The notes beneath the pieces are model-generated. The model saw only the letters and a program-made list of their open reading frames with translations, did no database searches and was not told the DNA's origin. Both the position numbers and the translations under genes were made by a program. Source: Xanthomonas vasicola (GTDB taxonomy: Bacteria; Pseudomonadota; Gammaproteobacteria; Xanthomonadales; Xanthomonadaceae). Taken from it: 64,000 nucleotides of DNA. The stretch covers positions 1 through 64,000 of the forward strand of contig NZ_JSBW02000018.1 of assembly GCF_000772705.2 (NCBI RefSeq), given 5' to 3'. The stretch's first letter is position 1. Each line of letters begins with the position of its first letter. Positions 1-11,847 of the stretch are shown here, piece after piece.

Positions 1-114
1 TGTACGCATGGGCGGAAATTGCAAGAAACCAGCCTTCAGCGTAGCGAACACTGGTAGTTTTAGCACGCCGGTGCAGACATCAAGGCCTTGCGGTCGTTGG
101 GTGGTTGGGGTTTT

Positions 115-842
115 TCAGGGGCGACTATTGAGCCTTCGCTCGCAGTTCTTCCATAACCTTCGGTTCTTCTCCAGCCAGACAAAGCTGCGTTCAACAATCC
201 AGCGCTTCGGCAGGACCTTGAAAGTATGCAACTCGCTGCGTTTGGCAATCTGTACGGTGACGCGCTTGCCAAGGATGTCCTGGACGCCCTTGGCGAAGGG
301 ATCTCCGCTATAGCCGCTATCGCCCCGCAGGCTTTTCACCCAACCTAAGCCCGATTGGCAGCGATCCAAATGCTTCCAGCGCGCCTTTACGATCGGTGAC
401 CTCCGCTGTGCTCACAGCAACGGCATGCGGAAATCCTTCCGAATCCACCGCGATATGGCGCTTGATCCCCGACACCTTCTTGCCCGCGTCATAGCCCTTC
501 TGACCCACCGTATCGCTGTTCTTCACGCTCTGCGCGTCCACGATCAAGAACGTGCTGCAGGCGGCGCGCCTCTGTTTCTCGCGGGCCACGCCAACCTGAT
601 TTTTTGAGCGCCCGCTCCAGCAGGCTCATCCCTTCATCGTCCACTTCGCTCCACTTGGCAAAGTGGGAATGCACCGTGCGCCATTTCGGAAAGTCACTGG
701 GCAACGCACGCCACTGGCAACCTGTTGGCAGTAGATACAGCACTGCGCACCACACCTCATACATATCTACCGTCGCAGGCTTCGTGCGTTTGCGGGCTTG
801 TTCCAGAATCGGAAGGGTGTGCTCAAACCGCTCACGGCGCAT
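115..842 (-). pseudogene. IS5-type transposase, frameshifted remnant
   Basis: Three overlapping minus-strand frames together spell one DDE transposase of the IS5 group. The N-terminal part starts MRRERFEHTLP at 842 and carries the CQWRALP motif. The middle part holds the first catalytic Asp (FLIVDAQSVKNSD) and the GIKRHIAVD block. The C-terminal part holds RGDSGYSGDPF and the ERSFVWLEKNRRL signature with the catalytic Glu. The frame changes near 595-600, at a run of six A on the coding strand, and again near 345-360. Both shifts are single-base (+1-equivalent), so the gene looks inactivated rather than programmed. I could not define terminal inverted repeats with confidence. The 114 bases before it show no supported gene. 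Confidence 0.8.
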
Positions 843-917
843 GTCACTTGGGTAGTCTTCTCGCGCATTCGTGCAGTTTGCACGGCTTGAAAAAGATCGT
901 GAACAGGTTCTAAGAGC

Positions 918-1048
918 GGCTAACAAAATGTAACCGGCAGTTGTCAGGTAGGCGTGGACAGCGCGGAGGAACGCAGTGGACGAGTGGTACATGCCGCACC
1001 GAGCACCGGCCACGCCCGCCTGACGGCTGCGCAGTCGTTTTGTTAGTC
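918..1048. repeat. Imperfect palindromic element (MITE-like candidate)
   Basis: The two arms (about 918-962 and 1003-1048) are imperfect inverted repeats. The left end reads GGCTAACAAAA and the right end, reverse-complemented, reads GACTAACAAAAC. Further in, GTCAGG and GGCGTGG occur in both arms. The whole can fold into one long hairpin with a central loop. It lies directly behind the transposase remnant, so it may be a terminal part of that insertion or a separate miniature element. The following 1049-1259 shows no gene. Confidence 0.5.
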
Positions 1049-1259
1049 ACTCCAAGAGTAGCGATTGGTTTTAGCGCTTGTGGTCAGGCGCGCGAGCCGC
1101 TGTTGGTTGGACTGGCATGTGCGTGCATCCCAATCATTTGACGATCGATACACTCGCTTGCGTGGTCATCGCACGCCCTGCGGGCGCCCAGGTTGCAGGC
1201 AGGCGTGCAGCGCCGCTGCGCACCGGCGATATCTCCCGCACACGCAGCCTGCTGCCGCC

Positions 1260-2060
1260 TCAATCCAGCGGCCGCACCCGATGCGAGCCGCGCGCCATCA
1301 GGCCTAAGGCAAACGCATGCGGCAGCAGCCGCAGTGCGGCATTGACCAGCCGATAGCGCCAGCCAGGCACTGCCAACACCTGGCCGCGTTCCAGTGCATC
1401 GATTCCGTACTCGGCCACCGCGTCTGCCTGCAGCCACGCCCAGGCGGGCAGGGTGGACATCGCTTCGCGGGTGCCGGTGACATCGTGGAATTCCGACCAG
1501 GCAAAGCCCGGGCACAGCGCGCACACCTTGACGCCGCAATCGGCATTTTCCAGCGCCAGCGATTCGCTGAAGCGCAACATGAAGCTCTTGCTGGCCGCGT
1601 ACAGGGTCTGCCCATCGGCGCTCGGCGTCAGCGCCGCGAACGAGGCCACGTTGAGAATGCGGCCCTGCCCGCTGGCGCGGATCATCGGCAACAGTCGCCA
1701 GGTCAGCTCGCACACCGCAGTCACCATTACCTGCAGAAAGCACGCATGCGTGGCCCAGTCGTTATGCAGGTAACGGCCCGGCACGCCGTACCCGGCGTTA
1801 TTGACCAGGGTGCCCACGGTCCAGCCATTGCGCTGGATCTGCGTTGCCAACGTGTCGGGCGCGGCAGGGTCTGCCAGATCGGCCGGTAGCACTTCCACCC
1901 GCACCGTGCCGCGCAATCCGTCGGCCAATGCCTGCAGTCGGTCCTCCCGGCGCGCGGTCAGGATCAACGGTACGCCGCGCTTGGCATATGCCCGCGCGAT
2001 CTCGCGGCCGATGCCGCTGGAAGCGCCGGTGATCAACGCGAAGACAGGTGAAACGGACAT
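1260..2060 (-). CDS. SDR family NAD(P)-dependent oxidoreductase
   Basis: This is a 266-residue classical short-chain dehydrogenase/reductase. The Rossmann nucleotide-binding motif TGASSGIG lies near residue 12, NNAG near residue 90, and the active-site Tyr-x-x-x-Lys appears as YAASK near residue 162. An upstream in-frame Met exists at 2129, but the ATG at 2060 is chosen because AGGAA precedes it at normal spacing and the fold begins right after it. The substrate cannot be read from sequence. The gene is divergent from tpiA and shares its roughly 110-bp upstream region. Confidence 0.85.
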   Translation of the reverse strand: MSVSPVFALITGASSGIGREIARAYAKRGVPLILTARREDRLQALADGLRGTVRVEVLPADLADPAAPDTLATQIQRNGWTVGTLVNNAGYGVPGRYLHNDWATHACFLQVMVTAVCELTWRLLPMIRASGQGRILNVASFAALTPSADGQTLYAASKSFMLRFSESLALENADCGVKVCALCPGFAWSEFHDVTGTREAMSTLPAWAWLQADAVAEYGIDALERGQVLAVPGWRYRLVNAALRLLPHAFALGLMARGSHRVRPLD

Positions 2061-2172
2061 GGCAGGTTCCTGTGAGGGGAGGGGTGAGACATGTGGCGGA
2101 CAGAAGTGTGCCGGTTGCCGACAGGGCATGGGCTATTCTGTCGCCTGTCTTCAACTCAGGAACCTGCGCCTG

Positions 2173-2928
2173 ATGCGTCGAAAGATCGTTGCCGGAAATT
2201 GGAAGCTGCACGGCAGCCGCTCCTTCGCCACCGAACTAGTGGCCAAGCTCGCTGCGCACATGCCCCTGGAGGGTGTCGAAGTCGTCATCCTTCCGCCACT
2301 GCCTTATCTCGGCGACCTGATCGAGGGTTTCGAGGCCCATCACCTGTCGTTCGGAGCCCAGGACGTCAGCAGCAATGAAAAGGGCGCCTACACCGGCGAG
2401 GTGTCGGCCTCGATGCTGGTCGATGTCGGTGCCGGCTACGGGTTGGTCGGCCACTCCGAGCGCCGCCAATACCACCACGAGAGTAGCGAGCTGGTAGCGC
2501 GCAAGTTCGCCGCCGCCATCCATGCCGGGCTGATTCCGGTGCTTTGCGTGGGCGAATCGCTGGAACAGCGTGAAGCCGGTCAGACTGAGGCAATCCTACG
2601 TGCCCAGCTCGAACCGGTCCTGGAGCTGGTCGGCAGTGCTGGTTTTGCGGGCGCAGTGCTGGCCTATGAACCGATCTGGGCCATTGGCACCGGCCGTACC
2701 GCCAGCCCGGAGCAGGCTCAGGCTGTGCACGCCTTCCTGCGTGGCGAAGTCGCGAAGGCGGATGCTAGAATTGCCGATTCGTTGCCCATCCTGTACGGGG
2801 GCAGTGTCAAACCCGATAACGCCGGCGAGCTGTTTGCACAGCCCGATGTCGATGGCGGGCTGGTCGGAGGCGCATCACTGGTCGCCGAAGATTTCCTGGC
2901 CATCGCACGCGCGGCGGCCGCGTGCTAA
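2173..2928 (+). CDS. tpiA: Triosephosphate isomerase
   Basis: This 251-residue TIM barrel interconverts dihydroxyacetone phosphate and glyceraldehyde 3-phosphate in glycolysis and gluconeogenesis (cytosol, dimer). The substrate-binding GNWK is at residues 9-12, the catalytic His is in GHSERR, the catalytic Glu and flexible loop are in AYEPIWAIGTG, and the phosphate-binding GGSV is near the C-terminus. The frame is open further upstream, but the ATG at 2173 gives the standard N-terminus MRRKIVAGNWK. secG starts 33 bases downstream, an arrangement common in proteobacteria that suggests cotranscription. Confidence 0.97.
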   Translation: MRRKIVAGNWKLHGSRSFATELVAKLAAHMPLEGVEVVILPPLPYLGDLIEGFEAHHLSFGAQDVSSNEKGAYTGEVSASMLVDVGAGYGLVGHSERRQYHHESSELVARKFAAAIHAGLIPVLCVGESLEQREAGQTEAILRAQLEPVLELVGSAGFAGAVLAYEPIWAIGTGRTASPEQAQAVHAFLRGEVAKADARIADSLPILYGGSVKPDNAGELFAQPDVDGGLVGGASLVAEDFLAIARAAAAC

Positions 2929-2961
2929 CCCATTAAGTTTTGTCCGGGGACGGATTTCGAA

Positions 2962-3432
2962 ATGCTGATGTTGATCCTCAATGTGGTCTACGTGCTGGTC
3001 GCGCTGGCGATGATTGCGCTGATCCTGATGCAGCGTGGCGCGGGTGCGGCAGCCGGTTCCGGCTTCGGTGCGGGCGCCTCGGGCACCGTGTTCGGTTCGC
3101 AGGGTGCGTCGAACTTCCTGTCCAAGTCGACCAAGTGGCTGGCTGTGGTGTTTTTCAGCATCAGCCTGTTCATGGCGTGGTACGCCACCCACGGCGCGCG
3201 TCCGACCGATCAGAACCTGGGTGTGATGTCGCAGTCGGCAACGCCGGCTCCGGCCGCCGCTGGCGAGCTGACCCAGCCGTTGCCGAAGGCGCCGGCCGGT
3301 GCAGTACCGACCGCTCCGTCGCAGCCGGTTCCTGCCGCCGCGCCGGCAGCAGCACCAGCGCAGTCCGCACCGGCGCAACCGGCGCCTGCAGCGCGCGAAG
3401 AAAACGCTTCAGAACCAGCACAAAAACGCTGA
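2962..3432 (+). CDS. secG: Preprotein translocase subunit SecG
   Basis: This 156-residue inner-membrane protein is an auxiliary subunit of the SecYEG channel. It has two hydrophobic segments (about residues 2-24 and 54-75) flanking the conserved glycine-rich cytoplasmic loop with LMQRGAGAAAGSGFG. The C-terminal half after residue 90 is a long Ala/Pro/Gln-rich low-complexity tail, so the protein is longer than the E. coli form (about 110 residues). It follows tpiA and ends just before tRNA-Leu, matching the frequent tpiA-secG-tRNA-Leu-nuo order. Confidence 0.95.
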   Translation: MLMLILNVVYVLVALAMIALILMQRGAGAAAGSGFGAGASGTVFGSQGASNFLSKSTKWLAVVFFSISLFMAWYATHGARPTDQNLGVMSQSATPAPAAAGELTQPLPKAPAGAVPTAPSQPVPAAAPAAAPAQSAPAQPAPAAREENASEPAQKR

Positions 3433-3481
3433 AGCCGGTTACAATGCGCTGCGCACTGGGATGCCCAGCGGCGCAACGTAT

Positions 3482-3566
3482 GCCCAGGTGGCGGAATTGG
3501 TAGACGCACTACCTTGAGGTGGTAGCGACTTAGGTCGTAGGGGTTCGAGTCCCCTCTTGGGCACCA
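3482..3566 (+). tRNA. tRNA-Leu (anticodon GAG)
   Basis: An 85-nt class II tRNA. The acceptor stem pairs GCCCAGG with CTTGGGC (one G-U), followed by discriminator A and an encoded CCA. The anticodon stem CTACC/GGTAG encloses the loop TTGAGGT, giving anticodon GAG. There is a variable arm, and the T arm carries GTTCGAGTC. It lies between secG and nuoA. Confidence 0.96.
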
Positions 3567-3668
3567 TTGTTTGGCTGCAGTTCCTGCGCATCGCTTGTCG
3601 CGCGCGGGGTCTGCCTATACCCCATGCCGGCACGCGGCGCGTGCGGGCAGAGGCAAGAGAGAATCGCT

Positions 3669-4025
3669 GTGCTGGCCGAATATTTGCCGAGTCTGCTGTT
3701 TCTGATCGTCGCCACCGGTATCGGCATTGTGCTGATGCTGATTGGTCGGTTCCTCGCTCCGCGTACCCCGGACGCGCGCAAGCTTTCTCCGTACGAGTGT
3801 GGCTTCGAAGCATTCGAAGACGCGCGCATGAAGTTCGATGTGCGCTACTACCTCATCGCGATCCAGTTCATCGTGTTCGATCTGGAAATCATCTTCATCG
3901 TGCCGTGGACGCAGGTGTTCATGGAGATCGGCGCACGTTCGCTGGTCACCATGGGGCTGTTCGTCGGCATGTTGTTCCTCGGCTTTATCTACGTGTGGAA
4001 GAAGGGAGCGCTGGAATGGGAGTGA
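3669..4025 (+). CDS. nuoA: NADH-quinone oxidoreductase subunit A
   Basis: This 118-residue membrane subunit of complex I has three transmembrane helices (about residues 5-28, 62-85 and 92-112). The family block [14 protein letters not shown] lies in the first loop, and [17 protein letters not shown] leads into helix 2. The start is taken as the GTG at 3669, which yields the usual length and N-terminus [10 protein letters not shown]. An upstream in-frame ATG would add residues encoded by the tRNA end. First gene of the nuo operon; its stop lies inside the start of nuoB. Confidence 0.93.
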   Translation: MLAEYLPSLLFLIVATGIGIVLMLIGRFLAPRTPDARKLSPYECGFEAFEDARMKFDVRYYLIAIQFIVFDLEIIFIVPWTQVFMEIGARSLVTMGLFVGMLFLGFIYVWKKGALEWE

Positions 4026-4570
4026 TTCAGACCCTGGATCGTCTGATGACCAACCCGATGCCGGAAGGCCGGGTGGAAGACATCCTGCGCCCGGAAGGCG
4101 AAAACCCGCTGCTCGAAAAGGGCTACGTGACCACCAGTGTCGATGCGCTGCTGAATTGGGCGCGCACCGGTTCGATGTGGCCGATGACCTTCGGTTTGGC
4201 CTGTTGCGCCGTCGAGATGATGCACGCGGGGGCCTCGCGCCTGGATCTGGACCGTTACGGCGTGGTGTTCCGCCCGTCGCCGCGCCAGTCCGACGTGATG
4301 ATCGTGGCCGGCACCCTGGTCAACAAGATGGCTCCGGCACTGCGCAAGGTCTACGACCAGATGCCGGATCCGAAGTGGGTCATTTCGATGGGCAGCTGCG
4401 CCAACGGCGGCGGCTACTACCATTATTCGTATTCGGTGGTGCGCGGTTGCGACCGCATCGTGCCGGTGGACATCTATGTCCCGGGCTGCCCGCCGACCGC
4501 CGAGGCGCTGGTCTACGGCATCTTGCAGCTGCAGAAGAAGATCTGGCGTACCCAGACGATCGCGCGCTGA
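4016..4570 (+). CDS. nuoB: NADH-quinone oxidoreductase subunit B
   Basis: This 184-residue peripheral-arm subunit binds the terminal N2 [4Fe-4S] cluster next to the quinone site. The ligands are visible: the tandem Cys in LACCAVEMM, the Cys in [10 protein letters not shown], and the Cys in [14 protein letters not shown]. The ATG at 4016 overlaps nuoA by 10 bases, consistent with translational coupling. The frame is open upstream without family resemblance. Confidence 0.96.
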   Translation: MGVIQTLDRLMTNPMPEGRVEDILRPEGENPLLEKGYVTTSVDALLNWARTGSMWPMTFGLACCAVEMMHAGASRLDLDRYGVVFRPSPRQSDVMIVAGTLVNKMAPALRKVYDQMPDPKWVISMGSCANGGGYYHYSYSVVRGCDRIVPVDIYVPGCPPTAEALVYGILQLQKKIWRTQTIAR

Positions 4571-4606
4571 CACCCGTCTTCTTCTACCGAGAGCAGCCAA
4601 GCCCCC

Positions 4607-5355
4607 ATGGCAGAGCAAGCATCCTCCTTCACTGACCGACTTGCGGCACGTTTCGCCGGTGCGCAGATTGCCGTGGCATTGCCGCGCGGCGAAGTGACGC
4701 TGGAAGTCGCTGCAGCCGATTGGCACGTCACCTGTCTTGCACTGCGCGACGAGCTCGGTTTCGAGCAGCTCAGCGACCTGTGCGGCGTCGATTACCTGGG
4801 CTATGGCAGCGACGAGTGGGATACCGCCGACGTGTCGTCGCAGGGTTTCAGCCGCGGCGTCGAAGGCAAGGCGATTGGCCGTTTTGCCTGGGGTGAATTT
4901 CCCAGCCAGGAAAGCTCCAGTGGCGCGCAGCCGCAGCAATTGCCCAAGCAGCGTTTTGCCGTGGTCGCGCAGCTGATTTCCTACCAGCACAACCAGCGTC
5001 TGCGCGTGCGTTGCTACGCACCGGACGAACAGGTGCCGGTGGTGGCCTCGTTGACCGATATCTGGCCGGGCGTGAACTGGTTCGAGCGCGAAGCGTTCGA
5101 CTTGTTCGGCATCGTGTTCGATGGTCACCCGGATCTGCGCCGCATCCTGACCGACTACGGATTCGTCGGCCACCCGTTCCGCAAGGATTTCCCGCTGATC
5201 GGCAATGTCGAAGTGCGTTACGACGACGAGCGTAAGCGCGTGGTGTACGAGCCGGTGACCTCGGTCGAGCCGCGCGTTGGCGTGCCGCGCGTGATTCGCG
5301 ACGATGCCCGTTATGAGACTGCCGCTGGTGAAGTGGGCAAGTCGGAGACTGCCAA

Positions 5356-5359
<4 letters not shown>
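4607..5359 (+). CDS. nuoC: NADH-quinone oxidoreductase subunit C
   Basis: This 250-residue 30-kDa subunit belongs to the hydrophilic arm. The family signature is clear: [20 protein letters not shown] followed by [18 protein letters not shown] around residues 163-200. A stretch near residues 75-115 rich in Ser/Gln/Gly looks like a lineage-specific insertion. nuoC is separate from nuoD, unlike the E. coli NuoCD fusion. Its TGA overlaps the GTG of nuoD. Confidence 0.95.
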
Positions 5360-6659
<1,300 letters not shown>

Positions 6660-6663
<4 letters not shown>

Positions 6664-7187
6664 AGGCGACGGGTAATTTCGAGGCGGCGCGCGACGTCGA
6701 TCCGCAGGTTGTGCTGAGCGACAAGACGCGCGCGCATATCGATCATTGGCTGGCCAAGTTTCCGCCCGATCGCAAGCGTTCGGCCGTGTTGCAGGGCCTG
6801 CATGCTGCGCAGGAACAAAACCAGGGCTGGCTGACCGACGAGTTGATTGTTGGTGTGGCCAAGTACCTGGAACTGCCGCCGGTGTGGGCGTACGAGGTCG
6901 CCAGCTTTTACTCGATGTTCGAGACCGAAAAGGTCGGCCGCCACAACGTGGCGTTCTGCACCAATATCAGCTGCTGGCTCAATGGCGCCGAAGACCTGCT
7001 GGCCCATGCGGAAAAGAAGCTAGGTTGCAAGCTGGGGCAGTCGACGGCCGATGGTCGCGTCTACCTCAAGCGCGAAGAAGAGTGCCTGGCTGCCTGCTCC
7101 GCGGCGCCGATGATGGTCATCAATGGCCACTATCACGAGCACCTGACGAAAGAGAAGGTCGACGCGCTGCTGGACGGGCTGGAGTAA
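6660..7187 (+). CDS. nuoE: NADH-quinone oxidoreductase subunit E
   Basis: This 175-residue subunit of the NADH dehydrogenase module carries a thioredoxin-like [2Fe-2S] domain. The four ligand cysteines are the pair in FCTNISCWL and the pair in [11 protein letters not shown]. The start ATG overlaps the nuoD stop (ATGA). nuoF begins three bases after its stop. Confidence 0.95.
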
Positions 7188-7190
7188 GAC

Positions 7191-8525
7191 ATGGCACATC
7201 ATCACGCACCCTCAGGCCCGGTCGGTCCGGCGCCGTTGCCGCATCAGGTCGTCTATACGACGCTGCATTACGACACCCCGTGGTCGTATGAGAGCTATCT
7301 CAAAACCGGTGGCTACGCCGCGCTGCGCAAGATCCTCGAAGAGAAGATCCCGCCGGCCGACGTCATCGAAATGGTCAAGGCGTCGAATCTGCGCGGCCGT
7401 GGCGGCGCAGGCTTCCCGACCGGTTTGAAGTGGTCGTTCATGCCCAAGGGCACGATGCAGAAGTACATCCTGTGCAACTCGGACGAGTCCGAGCCGGGAA
7501 CCTGCAAGGACCGCGACATTCTGCGTTACAACCCGCACTCGGTGGTGGAGGGCATGGCGATCGCCTGCTACGCCACAGGTTCGACGGTGGGCTACAACTA
7601 CCTGCGTGGCGAGTTCCACCACGAGCCGTTCGAAAACTTCGAGCTGGCATTGGCTGATGCGTACGCCAACGGTTGGCTGGGCAAGAACATCCTCGGCAGC
7701 GGCGTGGATATCGACATCTACGGTGCGCTGGGTGCTGGCGCGTACATCTGCGGCGAAGAAACCGCACTGATGGAGTCGCTGGAAGGCAAGAAGGGCCAGC
7801 CGCGCTACAAGCCGCCGTTTCCGGCCAACTTTGGCCTGTATGGCAAGCCGACCACCATCAACAATACCGAGACCTATGCGTCGGTGCCGGCGATCATTCG
7901 CAACGGCCCGGAGTGGTTCCTCGGTTTGAGCAAGACCAAGAACGGCGGCCCGAAGATTTTCTCGGTGTCCGGCTGCGTGCAGAAGGGCGGCAATTTTGAA
8001 GTGCCGCTCGGTACCACCTTCGACGAACTGCTGGAAATGGCCGGTGGCCTGCGTCCGGGTCGCAAGCTCAAGGGCGTGGTGCCCGGTGGCGTATCGATGC
8101 CGGTGCTGAAGGCCGACCAGGTCGCTGGCCTGCAGATGGATTACGACACCTTGCGTGCGCTCGGCACCGGTTTGGGTTCTGGCGCCATCGTGGTGCTGGA
8201 CGACAGCGTCTGCTGCGTGCGTTTCGCTTGCCGCATCTCGCAGTTCTTCCACAAGGAATCCTGCGGCCAGTGCACCCCGTGCCGTGAGGGCACCGGCTGG
8301 ATGCACCGCGTGCTGGAGCGCATCGTTGCCGGCAAGGCCACGATGGAAGACCTGCATCAGCTGCGCACCGTTGCGGGCCAGATCGAAGGTCACACCATCT
8401 GCGCGTTTGGTGAAGCGGCGGCGTGGCCGATTCAGGGCTTCCTGCGCCAGTTCTGGGACGAGTTCGAGTACTACATCGTCAACGGTCGTTCGATCGTCGA
8501 TACGCAAGTCGGAGTGGCTGCATGA
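7191..8525 (+). CDS. nuoF: NADH-quinone oxidoreductase subunit F
   Basis: This 444-residue subunit binds NADH and FMN and takes the first electrons into complex I. Visible motifs are [13 protein letters not shown] (NADH/FMN), [19 protein letters not shown] (FMN pocket), and the [4Fe-4S] ligands in [12 protein letters not shown] near residue 355, with a further Cys in HTICAFGEA. The N-terminus is His-rich (MAHHHAPSG). Its stop overlaps the ATG of nuoG. Confidence 0.97.
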   Translation: MAHHHAPSGPVGPAPLPHQVVYTTLHYDTPWSYESYLKTGGYAALRKILEEKIPPADVIEMVKASNLRGRGGAGFPTGLKWSFMPKGTMQKYILCNSDESEPGTCKDRDILRYNPHSVVEGMAIACYATGSTVGYNYLRGEFHHEPFENFELALADAYANGWLGKNILGSGVDIDIYGALGAGAYICGEETALMESLEGKKGQPRYKPPFPANFGLYGKPTTINNTETYASVPAIIRNGPEWFLGLSKTKNGGPKIFSVSGCVQKGGNFEVPLGTTFDELLEMAGGLRPGRKLKGVVPGGVSMPVLKADQVAGLQMDYDTLRALGTGLGSGAIVVLDDSVCCVRFACRISQFFHKESCGQCTPCREGTGWMHRVLERIVAGKATMEDLHQLRTVAGQIEGHTICAFGEAAAWPIQGFLRQFWDEFEYYIVNGRSIVDTQVGVAA

Positions 8526-10756
8526 GCGCCCAACCAGTGAACCCGAACGTCCCACCGGACCACGTCAGCGTCGAGATCGACGGGCAGTCCTTGGTGGTGC
8601 CGAAGGGCTCGATGATCATCCAGGCGGCCGACAAGGCTGGCATCCCGATCCCGCGCTTCTGCTACCACGAGAAGCTACCGATCGCGGCAAACTGCCGCAT
8701 GTGCCTGGTCGATGTCGAAAAGTCGCCGAAGCCGTCGCCCGCCTGCGCCACGCCGGTGATGGATGGCATGAAGGTCACCACGCGTAGCGAAAAGGCGCTG
8801 AAGTACCAGCGCAGCGTGATGGAATTCCTGCTGATCAATCACCCGCTGGATTGCCCGATCTGCGATCAGGGCGGCGAATGCGAATTGCAGGACGTCTCGC
8901 TCGGCTACGGCCGTTCGGTGAGTCGCTTCAACGAACGCAAGCGCGTAGTGCCGGACGAGGACATCGGTCCGCTGGTCGCCACCGAAATGACCCGCTGCAT
9001 CCAGTGCACCCGTTGCGTACGTTTCACTGCAGACATCGCCGGCACTTACGAGCTGGGCGGCATGTATCGCGGTGAAAACCTGCAGATCGGCACCTACGAC
9101 GGCAAGCCGCTGACCACCGAAATTTCCGGCAACGTCATCGACGTGTGCCCGGTGGGCGCGCTGACCAACAAGGTGTTCCAGTTCCGCGCACGTCCTTGGG
9201 AACTGATGGCACGCGAATCGCTCGGCTACCACGATGCGATGGGCTCGAACCTGTTCCTGCACGTACGCCGCGGCGAAGTGCTGCGCACCGTGCCGCGCGA
9301 GAACGAAGCGGTCAACGAATGCTGGCTGTCCGATCGCGACCGGTATTCGCATCAGGGCCTGTATTCGGAAGACCGTGCGGTCAAGCCTCTGAAGAAGGTC
9401 AACGGTGAGTGGACCGAAGTTAGCTGGGCCGAAGGTCTGGCTGCCGCGACACAGATCCTGCGCGAAAATGCGGGCGATGCGCTTGGCCTGCTGGTGCATC
9501 CGTCTACCTCCAACGAAGAGGGCGCATTGCTTGCGCGTCTGGCCGAAGGGCTGGGCAGTGGCAATCTGGATCACCGCTTGTTCAACCGCGACTTCTCCGA
9601 TGCCGCGGTGGCTGAAGCATTCGCCACGCCGCTGGCCGAGATCGAACGCGCCGACGTGGTCGTGTTGTTCGGTACCAACGTGCGTCATGAATTGCCGTTG
9701 CTGCATGCACGTTTGCGTAAGGCGCACATCCAGAACCGTACCCAGATTCACTCGGTCAATCCGGTCGATTTCGACTTTGCCTTTACTCAGGCGAGCCGCA
9801 CCGTGGTGGCGCCGTCGCAGTTGGCTGGCGCACTGAGCGATGCAGCGCTGCGCGATGCGGTCAAGGGCGCAAGCCGCGCCGTGATCGTGGTTGGCGCGCT
9901 GGCCGAAAACCATCCGCAGGCTGCAGCGCTGCGTGCTGCTGCACGCGACTTTGCCGCCGCTACCGGCGCATCGTTGTGTCGCATCCCGCAGGGTGCTAAT
10001 GCTGTTGGCCTAGTCTCGCAGGGCGTGCTGCCCACCGCGCGCGATGTCGCCGGTATGCTGGCCCAACCGCGTCAGGCGTATGTGTTGTACGGCATCGAGC
10101 CGGGTCTGGATTTCGCCGATGCCGCCGCTGCCCGCAGCGCGTTGGCTGGTGCAAAGGTCGTCGCCTTCAGTCAGTTCGCTTGTGCCTCGACGCGCGATGT
10201 CGCCGATGTGATCTTGCCGATCGGTGCGTTGCCGGAAATCGATGCATCGCTGACCAATCTCGATGGTCGCGTGCAGACTGCACGTGCTGCGGGCCGCTTG
10301 CCGGTCGAAGCGCGCGAAGGCTGGCGCGTCCTGCGTGCACTTGGCGGTGAGCTGGGTCTGGGCGGTTTCGAGTTCATCGATCTGGTTGGGCTGCGCGCCG
10401 GCATGCAGAGCCGCAGCGTGACGCCGATCGCGTCGGCACAGCCGGCAGCCGCCAGCAACGGTCTGGAAGTTGCTGCCACCGCAGCGATCTACCGCACCGA
10501 TGCGGTGGTGCGTCGCGCCGCTGCGCTGCAATCGCATCCGCTCAACATCGCGCCGTGCGTGGCGATGCATCCGGAGCAGGCTGCACAATTGCAGGTCCAG
10601 GCGGGTCAGATGGTCAAGGTCGGTACCGATGCCGGTAAGGCAACGTTGCCGGTGGTGCTGGACGAGCGCGTCGCACCGGGCACGGTGTGGATCGAATCCG
10701 GCCATGGCGCAACCGCGCCGCTCGGTGCCGGTCGTGTAACGGTGGTGGCTGCATGA
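8522..10756 (+). CDS. nuoG: NADH-quinone oxidoreductase subunit G
   Basis: This 744-residue subunit is the largest of the hydrophilic arm and carries several iron-sulfur clusters. The N-terminal ferredoxin-type [2Fe-2S] ligands are in IPRFCYH and ANCRMCLVD. The His/Cys cluster is in [15 protein letters not shown], and the second [4Fe-4S] set is in [11 protein letters not shown] and [11 protein letters not shown]. The remainder resembles a molybdopterin oxidoreductase fold without evident cofactor use. The ATG at 8522 (ATGA overlap with nuoF) is preferred over the open frame upstream. The C-terminal 200 residues are Ala-rich. Confidence 0.95.
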   Translation: MSAQPVNPNVPPDHVSVEIDGQSLVVPKGSMIIQAADKAGIPIPRFCYHEKLPIAANCRMCLVDVEKSPKPSPACATPVMDGMKVTTRSEKALKYQRSVMEFLLINHPLDCPICDQGGECELQDVSLGYGRSVSRFNERKRVVPDEDIGPLVATEMTRCIQCTRCVRFTADIAGTYELGGMYRGENLQIGTYDGKPLTTEISGNVIDVCPVGALTNKVFQFRARPWELMARESLGYHDAMGSNLFLHVRRGEVLRTVPRENEAVNECWLSDRDRYSHQGLYSEDRAVKPLKKVNGEWTEVSWAEGLAAATQILRENAGDALGLLVHPSTSNEEGALLARLAEGLGSGNLDHRLFNRDFSDAAVAEAFATPLAEIERADVVVLFGTNVRHELPLLHARLRKAHIQNRTQIHSVNPVDFDFAFTQASRTVVAPSQLAGALSDAALRDAVKGASRAVIVVGALAENHPQAAALRAAARDFAAATGASLCRIPQGANAVGLVSQGVLPTARDVAGMLAQPRQAYVLYGIEPGLDFADAAAARSALAGAKVVAFSQFACASTRDVADVILPIGALPEIDASLTNLDGRVQTARAAGRLPVEAREGWRVLRALGGELGLGGFEFIDLVGLRAGMQSRSVTPIASAQPAAASNGLEVAATAAIYRTDAVVRRAAALQSHPLNIAPCVAMHPEQAAQLQVQAGQMVKVGTDAGKATLPVVLDERVAPGTVWIESGHGATAPLGAGRVTVVAA

Positions 10757-11844
10757 ACGAATTGCTGTTGAACCTGGTCGACCCCCTGCACCAGTGGTTT
10801 CTGGGACTGGGCGATGGCGGCGTGGTGCTCTGGTCGGTCTTGAAGATCCTGCTGATCGCCGTGCCGGTGATTATCTCGGTGGCCTTCTACGTGGTCTGGG
10901 AGCGCAAGCTGATCGGTTGGATGCACGTGCGCCATGGGCCAATGTACGTGGGTATGGGCATCTTTCAGGCCTTCGCCGACGTGTTCAAACTCCTGTTCAA
11001 GGAGATCCTGCAGCCGAGTAGCTCGCACAAGGCGATGTTCATCATCGCGCCGTTGCTGACCCTGGCACCTGCATTTGCCGCGTGGTCGGTGGTGCCGTTC
11101 GATGCGAAGCTGGTGTTGTCCAATGCCAATGTCGGCTTGCTTTATCTGCTGGCGATGACCTCGCTGGGCGTGTACGGCATCATCCTGGCCGGCTGGGCAT
11201 CTAACTCGAAGTACGCGTTCCTGGGTGCGATGCGCTCGGCCGCACAGGTGGTCAGCTACGAAATCGCGATGGGCTTTGCGCTGGTCGGCGTGATGATTGC
11301 CTCCGGCAGCGTCAACTTGAGCCAGATCGTGTTCGCGCAGGCTGGTAACTCCGGCTTCTTCGACTGGTTCCTGATTCCGCTGTTTCCGTTGTTCATCGTG
11401 TACTGGGTCTCCGGCGTCGCCGAAACCAACCGTGCGCCATTCGACGTGGTGGAAGGCGAATCGGAAATCGTCGCCGGCCACATGGTGGAATATTCGGGCG
11501 GTGCATTTGCGCTGTTCTTCCTGGCCGAATACGCCAACATGATCCTGGTCAGCTTCCTGATCTCGATCTTCTTCCTCGGCGGTTGGTTGAGCCCGATCCA
11601 GGGCTGGATCAACGCAGATATTTCGCCTTGGATTGACTGGTTGTGGAAGGGCGGCTGGCCGTGGTTGCTGATGAAGGTGTTCTTCTTCGCCAGCGCCTAC
11701 ATCTGGTTCCGCGCCAGCTTCCCGCGTTACCGCTATGACCAGATCATGCGTCTGGGCTGGAAGGTCTTCATTCCGCTCACGATCGTGTGGATCGCAGTGA
11801 CGGCGTTGATGGTGTTTTACGGCGTGATCCAGAAGGGCGTGTAA
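10753..11844 (+). CDS. nuoH: NADH-quinone oxidoreductase subunit H
   Basis: This 363-residue membrane subunit sits at the junction of the two arms and helps form the quinone tunnel. It has about eight hydrophobic segments, the family block [15 protein letters not shown] near residue 50, and the acidic loop [19 protein letters not shown] near residues 225-245. The ATG overlaps the nuoG stop (ATGA). Confidence 0.96.
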   Translation: MNELLLNLVDPLHQWFLGLGDGGVVLWSVLKILLIAVPVIISVAFYVVWERKLIGWMHVRHGPMYVGMGIFQAFADVFKLLFKEILQPSSSHKAMFIIAPLLTLAPAFAAWSVVPFDAKLVLSNANVGLLYLLAMTSLGVYGIILAGWASNSKYAFLGAMRSAAQVVSYEIAMGFALVGVMIASGSVNLSQIVFAQAGNSGFFDWFLIPLFPLFIVYWVSGVAETNRAPFDVVEGESEIVAGHMVEYSGGAFALFFLAEYANMILVSFLISIFFLGGWLSPIQGWINADISPWIDWLWKGGWPWLLMKVFFFASAYIWFRASFPRYRYDQIMRLGWKVFIPLTIVWIAVTALMVFYGVIQKGV

Positions 11845-11847
11845 TTG

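Noticed and set aside
590-610. Programmed frameshift at the A6 run in the transposase
   Set aside because: The downstream frame needs a +1 (or -2) shift, not the usual -1 slip, and a second frameshift further on also breaks the gene, so decay is more likely.
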